IMG/VR virus record: IMGVR_UViG_3300010883_000112
Location: 1-39,015 of that record
Length of the DNA stretch: 39,015 nt
Reading direction: 5' to 3' (one strand)
Origin: a virus
Below the pieces are notes generated by a model that saw only the letters and a list, made by a program, of their open reading frames with translations, made no database searches and was not told the origin of the DNA. Shown here one piece after another: positions 24,134 through 29,680 of this stretch. The stretch's first letter is position 1. Each line of letters starts with the position of its first letter. A program made the position numbers and the translations under genes.

Positions 24134-25049
24134 CTATGGGTGTATCGTCCGAGACTCCGCAACTTGGACAGGTGGTTTGTATTTCTAATTTCATAGCATA
24201 CTTACCAAAGTTTTCTACATACTCACGACTTATTGCTTTTCTATCTTGACTCGACAATGTATTATATGCTCTGAATATATTGTCTCGTCCTGTAATATCT
24301 TGACGTACTCCATTATTTTCCATAACGAATTTATCAATGACTAACATTTCTGTTCCCAATTCTAAATTCTTATCGCTCTGAAAAAGCATATCTTCTAACA
24401 TTGCTTTTTCATCTGCAATAACTGGTTGCTTTATAACGGCAGTAACATTGCTTATGATAGGCAGTGGAATATCAATACGTTTATTGATTATTTCTCCAGG
24501 ACTACCATTAAATGCTTCCATCTGAAATATCTTTCCAATTTCAAATGTAATAGGATTGGATTTTCTACACTGTAAACATGTTACATCATAATTCCTCACA
24601 TCTTTATATGAGATATGGTACAATGCATACATAAGGACATCTCTATCCTTAATAGTTATATTTTTTAGAAAGTCATCATATGTTACAATATTTTCAGGTT
24701 TGCTTACAATTGATTGCCAGAGTGCTTTATTCAAATGTTCCGGAACTTTTCTAGGGGTTATTAAACTACCTTTAAGATTTTCTTCCACTTCAACAGTCAT
24801 TGTTTTAACTGTTATGGAATATAAACTTTGAGGAGTTATTAACTCATATTCTGGTAACTTAACATCAGTAAAGCCAGCAAAGTATCCTGTTGGGGACATT
24901 GTAGCAGTTGATACTTGAGGTGTTACCACTGGTGGTGGCATTTGGGGTGGTGGCATTTGGGGTGGGGGTGGGGGTGTGTCAGGCGTTAATTGTTGCGGTA
25001 ACGGTGCAACATTAGCCATTGGTGATTCTTCTACAGATGGGTTGTCCAT
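24096..25049 (-). CDS. Baseplate hub assembly-type protein (gp26/T4_baseplate-like) with Zn-ribbon
   Basis: GAAGGAG lies six bases before the ATG. The 317-residue product starts with a Pro-rich arm (PPPPPQMPPPQMPPP, about 25-41), followed by a folded domain with SLYSITVKTMTVEVEENL (about 80-95), FLKNITIKDRDVLMYALYHISY and NYDVTCLQCRKSNPITFEI. A second Cys pair, TTCPSC, lies near the end. The two CxxC pairs form one split zinc ribbon. This arrangement (N-terminal arm, DRDxLMYALY, CxxC...CxxC, then DLFxQFF) is that of T4_baseplate/gp26-like proteins in large myophages. The frame ends just after NQFF, where relatives are expected to continue. The missing tail is present in the +1 frame (23906-24133), giving a joined product of about 380 aa. 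Confidence 0.75.
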   Translation of the reverse strand: MDNPSVEESPMANVAPLPQQLTPDTPPPPPQMPPPQMPPPVVTPQVSTATMSPTGYFAGFTDVKLPEYELITPQSLYSITVKTMTVEVEENLKGSLITPRKVPEHLNKALWQSIVSKPENIVTYDDFLKNITIKDRDVLMYALYHISYKDVRNYDVTCLQCRKSNPITFEIGKIFQMEAFNGSPGEIINKRIDIPLPIISNVTAVIKQPVIADEKAMLEDMLFQSDKNLELGTEMLVIDKFVMENNGVRQDITGRDNIFRAYNTLSSQDRKAISREYVENFGKYAMKLEIQTTCPSCGVSDDTPIDLFNQFFRSLHE

Positions 25050-25136
25050 GACAAGCTCCTTCGATTAAAATTAGTTTGTAGATAGTTATTGATTTGATTT
25101 AATTAATCGTAGAAATAAATTTCCTAGTATATAACG

Positions 25137-25185
25137 AAAAAAAAAACAGGAATCAACATAATACATATACTATGTTGATTCCTGT
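25137..25185 (-). terminator. Strong intrinsic terminator after tail tube gene
   Basis: On the minus strand a perfect 15-base-pair stem (25171-25185 with 25146-25160, ten-base loop) is followed by a run of ten T (25137-25146 read in reverse). It lies 30 bases past the tube gene's stop. It should end or reduce the sheath-tube transcript and leave the baseplate genes to a separate start. Confidence 0.92.
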
Positions 25186-25215
25186 GAACTTATGATTTAG
25201 CTGCTATTATTCTTA

Positions 25216-26037
25216 TTATGCAGGTGATGTTGCAGTGCCAATTCCACCGGAATCGGTATGACTACCTTCTTCAGTATTATTAGCTGTTGAAGTACCTACC
25301 TTATATCCGCCATGTGCCTTGATACCTTCCCCGTGGTAGAGATTTGCCATGAACTGACATTCTTTTCTTACCCAACTCTCCATGAAAGGCATATCGAAGC
25401 TGAACTCCATATCAACTTCTAGCTTATCTGATGAGGCTATGTCGCCAGCATACAGTTCTTGGGGATCTTTTGTTGGGTAAACACCTGTATAACATGCAGC
25501 ATATTCTACTGTTACACCATCTGGTTTTGTTGTCCAGTATAATAGTGTTCCAGAATATGCCGATTTAGTATATTCTATAGATGTCTGGCTTTTAGCACTT
25601 CCAGTTAACAAACTGGTACCATTTCTGTATTCTCTGATCATTCTAAACCAGTTGTTGAATACATGAAGGATAGGTAATCTACTATATTCCAGGAATCTCA
25701 TTGAAAGAGTATTCCCATAATCAATATTTGTAGGAACGGACCATTTCGTTCCGCCAAGACCAGTGAATTCAGCTCTGTTTAGTGTTCCCCCGACTGGAGT
25801 AACAGACAAACATGATGCAGCTAATAATCTAGCTATTTCATCGTTTCCAGGAGGACCTTCTTGAAAACCGAGATCTGCCGGGTCATTAACAGCTAGGTGG
25901 GCTGAAAGGTTTGGCGGAAGATGTTTGAAATGAATGAAGTGATAGCCACTGATATATGGATCAGCGACCCCCTTACTAGTCCCGCCAAAATATCTATCAT
26001 GGCGGTTCTCTTGGGTTTTTACGAAACTATTATGCAT
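25216..26037 (-). CDS. Tail tube protein, gp19-like
   Basis: GGAG lies seven bases before the ATG. The 273-residue protein has the contractile-tail tube pattern: VPTNIDYGNTLSMRFLEYSRLPILHVFNNWFRMIREYR (about 96-133, strand then helix) and SAYSGTLLYWTTKPDG. It continues with VEYAACYTGVYPTKDPQELYAGDIASSDKLEVDMEFSFDMPFME, the closing strand-rich block with the 'G.yP' turn. It is larger than T4 gp19 (163 aa), with an added N-terminal region and a Gly/Ser/Thr-rich C-terminal tail that may be exposed. Position after the sheath gene is the usual order. The strong terminator behind it agrees with very high expression. Confidence 0.9.
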   Translation of the reverse strand: MHNSFVKTQENRHDRYFGGTSKGVADPYISGYHFIHFKHLPPNLSAHLAVNDPADLGFQEGPPGNDEIARLLAASCLSVTPVGGTLNRAEFTGLGGTKWSVPTNIDYGNTLSMRFLEYSRLPILHVFNNWFRMIREYRNGTSLLTGSAKSQTSIEYTKSAYSGTLLYWTTKPDGVTVEYAACYTGVYPTKDPQELYAGDIASSDKLEVDMEFSFDMPFMESWVRKECQFMANLYHGEGIKAHGGYKVGTSTANNTEEGSHTDSGGIGTATSPA

Positions 26038-26061
26038 CCTATTACTCCGCGAATTTTATTA

Positions 26062-26070
26062 ATTTGTTCC
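26062..26070 (-). promoter_or_regulatory. GAACAAA motif upstream of tail tube gene
   Basis: The minus strand reads GGAACAAAT in the 44-base gap between sheath and tube genes, 24 bases before the tube ATG. It is followed by AATAA and then the GGAG ribosome-binding site. Confidence 0.45.
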
Positions 26071-26081
26071 ATCTTATTGTT

Positions 26082-27758
26082 TTATTTTATGAATAGATTT
26101 AAGTTAATTCTTTCAATTGCTTTCGTTGGCTGTAATATTACATTAACGTGCATTTGTTTAGTTTTAATTTCATATTCGTTTGCTCCGACCTCAACACTGT
26201 AATCAACCAATCCTCTTGCAGATTTGATTGATGATAAGAACGGTGTTATTGCCGCAGCCATTCTTGAATGTTCTTCAGGTGTATTTAATTCAAAGATATG
26301 GAACTTGAGAAATTGTTCCAAGTTCCTTTGAATATACAGAATTGTTCTGTGTACACTTAAGTCTTGAAGAGCAGAAGGTTTTCTTTGTGTAGTTAAATTA
26401 GAGAATACTGCATAACCGATTGAGAATTTAACAATTGGATTAACTTGTTTGAGATATAATCTGTCTCTATCAGCTATCCTGGGATTGAATCTCAATTCCA
26501 TAATGTTATCAACGGTTCCTCTATTGAATCCAGCATTTGGATACCAAATACCAAACAATCTATCATTCTGAGGAATCATTGAAGCCATGTGATAAACAGG
26601 ACTTACCCATAATTCTTTACCAGTATGGTTATCAAATATTTTACTGTAACATTCAAATATTGATGCGTAAGCAGTATTGTATGTATGACTAGCATCTCTA
26701 GCTGAAAGGGCTGCATCTACTGATACATTATCACCATTATCAAGGATAGCTACACCATCTAATCTTAAGCTACTTGTTAATGTAACAGCAGCATTCTTGA
26801 CTGATGTTGGATAACCAGCATCATATACGATTGGTATGTATGTATCATCTAGGTCTAATACAGTTTCATCCAATAGTCCACTTTCGGGATTTTCAATCAA
26901 TCCTGTATATGCATCAATTAGAAGTGAAGTTGCATTTGTAATTTCGGTTGACCCCATTGTTCTCTTACCGGTATCGGAATCAACCGCAATGATATTGCCT
27001 TCTGAACCGTTGAATAAGTGAACAGGTGTTACTGAATCACCAACTACAATTTCGATAGATGATTTTTGCCATTCATTAATAGATGTTTCATTGGCTTTAA
27101 CTCTAATCCATTTGGAGTATCTATTTACAACATCCACAATGAATATGGAATCACCAGAATCATCTATAGCAGTTGATTCAAATGAAATCTCATATGTTTC
27201 TATAATTACATCATCTCCATCAGCTTGAGTTTTCCAAATATCAAGAATGTAGATTCCAGTTAATTGTGTATTTGCATGTTTAGTAATTGTAATGGCAAAA
27301 TCATCATAAGCATCTCCTCTACCAATTGGGTAGAAAGCTACTAATGGAGTAATAGTCCCAGTTGTCTGTGCTACTTCAGTATCTATTTCCCCATGTGTAT
27401 TAAGGGTAGTTTCGTGAGTTACTGATATTGCCCCTGTTGAATCTGTATTATAGTTTACAAATAAATTAGAATACGTTGCATCAGTAGGTAGAACGCGCAT
27501 TGCCCAAAATCCAGGAGCAACAGAAATGTGGTTATACGCCACATATGGGCCTTGCCCGAATGACTTCCCAAAGTCATTGATATTTGGTCTTCCATATAGA
27601 TCTACAAACTGTTGAAGACTTGCAACAAAAACTGCTTTGTTATCTGGACCTGTTCTCGATAGAAATGGCAGGAATGCATGAGTTCCTGGAGTTTCTACAA
27701 GAAAGGAAGATAAATCTATTATTTTAGTGAACACACCTGGGCTTACATTGTTTGCCAT
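26082..27758 (-). CDS. Contractile tail sheath protein, gp18-like
   Basis: AAGGA lies ten bases before the ATG. The 558-residue protein begins MANNVSPGVFTKIIDLSSF, the usual 'sPGVy..e.d.S' sheath start, then GTHAFLPFLSRTGPDNKAVFVASLQQFVDLYG ('g..af.g...wGp.n.pv.v.s...f...fG') and VAPGFWAMRVL. The variable outer domain occupies about 90-330. The C-terminal domain shows LWVSPVYHMASMIPQNDRLFGIWYPNAGFNRG ('p.S.....a..D.....W.spAG..rG') and LSVHRTILYIQRNLEQFLKFHIFE, the 'v.vrR.l..i..sl......f.fe..n' block. These are the domains that lock neighbouring sheath subunits together. It is the first gene of the minus-strand tail operon. Confidence 0.95.
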   Translation of the reverse strand: MANNVSPGVFTKIIDLSSFLVETPGTHAFLPFLSRTGPDNKAVFVASLQQFVDLYGRPNINDFGKSFGQGPYVAYNHISVAPGFWAMRVLPTDATYSNLFVNYNTDSTGAISVTHETTLNTHGEIDTEVAQTTGTITPLVAFYPIGRGDAYDDFAITITKHANTQLTGIYILDIWKTQADGDDVIIETYEISFESTAIDDSGDSIFIVDVVNRYSKWIRVKANETSINEWQKSSIEIVVGDSVTPVHLFNGSEGNIIAVDSDTGKRTMGSTEITNATSLLIDAYTGLIENPESGLLDETVLDLDDTYIPIVYDAGYPTSVKNAAVTLTSSLRLDGVAILDNGDNVSVDAALSARDASHTYNTAYASIFECYSKIFDNHTGKELWVSPVYHMASMIPQNDRLFGIWYPNAGFNRGTVDNIMELRFNPRIADRDRLYLKQVNPIVKFSIGYAVFSNLTTQRKPSALQDLSVHRTILYIQRNLEQFLKFHIFELNTPEEHSRMAAAITPFLSSIKSARGLVDYSVEVGANEYEIKTKQMHVNVILQPTKAIERINLNLFIK

Positions 27759-28133
27759 AATAACTAATCCTTAGTTTAAAATCTATTATACTTAAATTGT
27801 ACTTTTATTTTTGTTCTGGAGAATGGTATAGGATAATTCATTTATATATATTGATGCACGCATCAGGAACGAAACTCGTTCCATATTGCTATAACAACGG
27901 TATAGGAATCAGAAATAGGAGGACAGTCCAATGTGATTCAGATACATTGAATTGTGAGTATAAACGTTATACTCACAATTAGTACAAGACGAGTCAGTCG
28001 TTTGGATATGTGGCCAATTGAACTAACCCTTCAGTTGGTTGCATGTTTCTTTTGGCTATAGTTTGTCTATACATATTAACTTGTGATTCAAAGAAACTAT
28101 TCAAACTTTAACAACTAACAGAGGGAATTAAAA
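27759..28133. other. Divergent intergenic region with several hairpins
   Basis: This 375-base gap separates the sheath gene (minus) from the 28134 gene (plus). It holds the following paired segments: TGATG/CATCA (27852-27856 with 27861-27865); GGAACGA/TCGTTCC (27866-27872 with 27876-27882, three-base loop); the long inverted repeat AATTGTGAGTATAA/TTATACTCACAATT (27950-27963 with 27967-27980); and CAATTGAA/TTCAGTTG (28015-28022 with 28030-28037). The phrase GGTATAGGA appears twice (near 27826 and 27899). A 61-codon plus frame across it is Cys/Tyr-rich and looks non-coding. The region could encode a structured RNA leader for the 28134 gene or hold operators for both directions. No tRNA features were found. 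Confidence 0.6.
27808..27819 (-). promoter_or_regulatory. GAACAAA motif and TATAAT upstream of tail sheath gene
   Basis: The minus strand reads CCAGAACAAAAA 49 bases before the sheath ATG. A TATAAT follows closer to the gene (27786-27791 reversed), so a host-type promoter is also possible here. Confidence 0.45.
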
Positions 28134-28361
28134 ATGCCAGATGTCATTGATGTTGCTACGAGTATTGCAGAAGCAGTGAGTCAATTGGAATCCACATTGA
28201 AAACAAAGTTCACTATTGAATCAGTGGACGCGTTTTTGAGTCACAAAGACGTAATGGACTGGGGGATTGATTTTCTTCAGAATCAAGTCGATGTGGCGAT
28301 GAATGATCGTCATGCGGAAAAACACGATGTTACATGTGTAACACTCCGTATTCCGGGATAA
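28134..28361 (+). CDS. Small protein, 75 aa, isolated transcription unit
   Basis: GAGGG lies before ATG 28134, and a strong hairpin terminator begins at the stop. The 75-residue product is acidic and helical (VIDVATSIAEAVSQLESTLKTKFTIESVDAFL), with a WGIDFLQNQVDVAMNDRHAEKHDVTCVTLRIPG end. No family is recognised. It is flanked by minus-strand virion genes on both sides, has its own long structured leader and its own terminator, and is richer in G+C than its neighbours. That suggests an independently and perhaps strongly expressed gene, unlike the operon-encoded virion genes. Confidence 0.8.
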   Translation: MPDVIDVATSIAEAVSQLESTLKTKFTIESVDAFLSHKDVMDWGIDFLQNQVDVAMNDRHAEKHDVTCVTLRIPG

Positions 28362-28388
28362 AAGAGGGGGTTACCCCTTTTTTATCCA
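28359..28388. terminator. Bidirectional terminator between converging genes
   Basis: The sequence AAAAGAGGGG-GTTA-CCCCTTTTTT forms a ten-pair hairpin (one G-T) with a T run for the plus strand and TCTTTT for the minus strand. It starts inside the stop of the 28134 gene. On the minus strand the TAA of the 28371-28720 gene falls in the loop, so one element closes both genes. Confidence 0.85.
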
Positions 28389-28720
28389 ATCCATTTTTCC
28401 ACTTTCATAAAGTTGCTCTTCAAATCCATCTTTAAGTTTGGTATGAACTTTTAATTTTTGAGATTTTGATAACTTGTTGATCAGTTGTTTATATTTCTTA
28501 AAACAATGATCAGCCATCCATTTTGCAGCTATGGGTACAGTTTTTGGATTTTTTTCTAAATCTTTAAATTTTGACTCTGCTAAATCGTAAACATCTGTTC
28601 GACCACTAATTGATACATCATATATATCCTGAGCTATTTTTCTTCTGGTGATATCTTACGATTCCAATCTTTTCTTTTCTTGTTAAATAATTCTCGTAAT
28701 ACATATGAATATATAGACAT
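28371..28720 (-). pseudogene. Small gene with broken reading frame (116 aa if joined)
   Basis: From ATG 28718-28720 the frame gives 28 residues, MSIYSYVLRELFNKKRKD to KISPEEK, then TAG (28634-28636). In the -1 frame the same stretch continues as IAQDIYDVSISGRTDVYDLAESKFKDLEKNP, then AAKWMADHCFKKYKQLI, ending DWIKKG at TAA 28371-28373. The join ISPEEK-IAQDIYDVS reads naturally, so the two parts were one gene. The break is at an A5 run next to the TAG (GAAAAATAG), where a -1 slip on AAA would read through. Alternatives are a true one-base loss or a sequencing error in the homopolymer. The N-terminus resembles that of the next gene upstream. Function is unknown. Confidence 0.65.
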
Positions 28721-28734
28721 TTTATTATCTTTGA

Positions 28735-28929
28735 TTATTTCTTCTTATTCTTTTCAACCTCTTTCACGAAGTCAGGTTTGGGTTCATTCTCCTTGCCATC
28801 ACCATCTTTGTCTTTGTTCTTCCATTCCTTCTTAAAAGCTTCTGGGACTTCCTTTTTGGCAGTCTTATTGGATTTCTTGTTGATACTTGATCCAGATAGT
28901 TCTCGTAATACATATGAATATTTAGTCAT
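28735..28929 (-). CDS. Lys-rich small protein, 64 aa
   Basis: The product starts MTKYSYVLRELSGSSINKKS and then becomes extremely Lys/Glu/Asp-rich (EWKNKDKDGDGKENEPKPDF...EKNKKK), likely disordered. Its first ten residues (M-T-K-YSYVLREL) and the underlying DNA match the start of the neighbouring 28371-28720 gene, implying a duplicated head joined to a different tail. There is no good Shine-Dalgarno sequence (an AAAGAA lies before the ATG). It follows the 28950-29630 gene at 20 bases and is in the same operon. It could be a small virion or scaffold-like protein, but this is not evidenced. Confidence 0.65.
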   Translation of the reverse strand: MTKYSYVLRELSGSSINKKSNKTAKKEVPEAFKKEWKNKDKDGDGKENEPKPDFVKEVEKNKKK

Positions 28930-28949
28930 TTCTTTATTTCTCTCTTTTT

Positions 28950-29630
28950 TTAAAAGAATACATTCCAGACGAAAACAATCTGACGTTCTGGAAACTTTCT
29001 TAATGTGCTGAATGTCACTCTAGCAAACATTCTAATAGTTGCTAAATGTGCGGCTGCACTTCCACCTGTGAAGTCCGCTTGAAGTTTACTGTCACTTACA
29101 TATAAGCCAGCTTCATTGAGGTCATAGAAATCTGAAACAGTTGTTCCGCCTGCTGGACCATTACCGTCATCTGCTCCTAATGTAACAGTTATAGAAGCTT
29201 TAAGTAATTCATTATTGTTATCAGAATCAATAACAAATTCCACACTATCAAATGGATGATATTTTCCATCATCAATACAATCAGTTGAGACTTTGTTATT
29301 TATAGTTGACTGTTGTGTTAAATCTGCATCACTCAATGATGGAGCTAATGGGACCATTAAGTTTGACGATGCTCCACCTGATCCACAACCAAACCAAGAT
29401 ATAAATGCATTCTTTATATTTGACACAGATTCGGGAATAGTGATTTCATTTAATGCCCTTTGCATTAACCAATTACGTCCTTGGTATACTACTAAATTAC
29501 TTTTGTCGTGTAACTTTAAATTACCATCGGGGAACTTTTCGTATATTTCTACTTGTCCTCTAACCGTAGAGGTTACTTCGTCCTTTACATGTTTGTGAAG
29601 ATTTTCTTTAATGTTTATTATATTGACCAT
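28950..29630 (-). CDS. Virion protein with C-terminal VTF...VFVW pattern, 226 aa
   Basis: AGGA lies before the ATG. The 226-residue protein has a short helical front, then strands such as NLVVYQGRNWLMQRALNEI (about 46-64), a Gly/Ser-rich FISWFGCGSGGASSNLM, and the end NEAGLYVSDS...LATIRMFARVTFSTLRKFPERQIVFVWNVFF. That C-terminal phrase ('eagLy......a.ifaRvtfp.i.K...r.ivf.W.i.f') is recurrent in unnamed virion proteins of myophages, usually next to baseplate or fibre genes. It is therefore likely a tail-associated structural protein. Its exact place cannot be seen. Confidence 0.7.
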   Translation of the reverse strand: MVNIINIKENLHKHVKDEVTSTVRGQVEIYEKFPDGNLKLHDKSNLVVYQGRNWLMQRALNEITIPESVSNIKNAFISWFGCGSGGASSNLMVPLAPSLSDADLTQQSTINNKVSTDCIDDGKYHPFDSVEFVIDSDNNNELLKASITVTLGADDGNGPAGGTTVSDFYDLNEAGLYVSDSKLQADFTGGSAAAHLATIRMFARVTFSTLRKFPERQIVFVWNVFF

Positions 29631-29659
29631 TCTCTAATTTCCTACTAGTGATATAGTAA

Positions 29660-29670
29660 ATTTGTTCTAG
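29660..29670 (-). promoter_or_regulatory. GAACAAA motif upstream of 28950-29630 gene
   Basis: The minus strand reads CTAGAACAAAT in the 50-base gap, 29 bases before the ATG and upstream of its own AGGA site. Confidence 0.45.
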
Positions 29671-29680
29671 TTGTCGTTTT

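Noticed and set aside
25921-26202. A 93-codon plus-strand frame with hydrophobic stretches, holin-like at first sight.
   Set aside because: It lies opposite the ends of the tube and sheath genes. The hydrophobicity follows from the complement of their codons, and no ribosome-binding site is present.
27820-27905. Possible tRNA: a GGAAC/GTTCC arm with a seven-base loop.
   Set aside because: The loop is GAAACTC rather than TTCGANT, and no acceptor stem, D arm or anticodon arm could be built around it.
27950-27980. Lac-operator-like sequence AATTGTGAG...CTCACAATT.
   Set aside because: The half sites match the lac operator, but they are separated by 13 bases instead of 0-3. No LacI-type gene is in view, so the resemblance is probably chance within an inverted repeat.
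27797-27982. A 61-codon plus-strand frame in the divergent gap.
   Set aside because: The residue mix is not protein-like (many Cys/Tyr/His), there is no ribosome-binding site, and it runs through the large inverted repeat.
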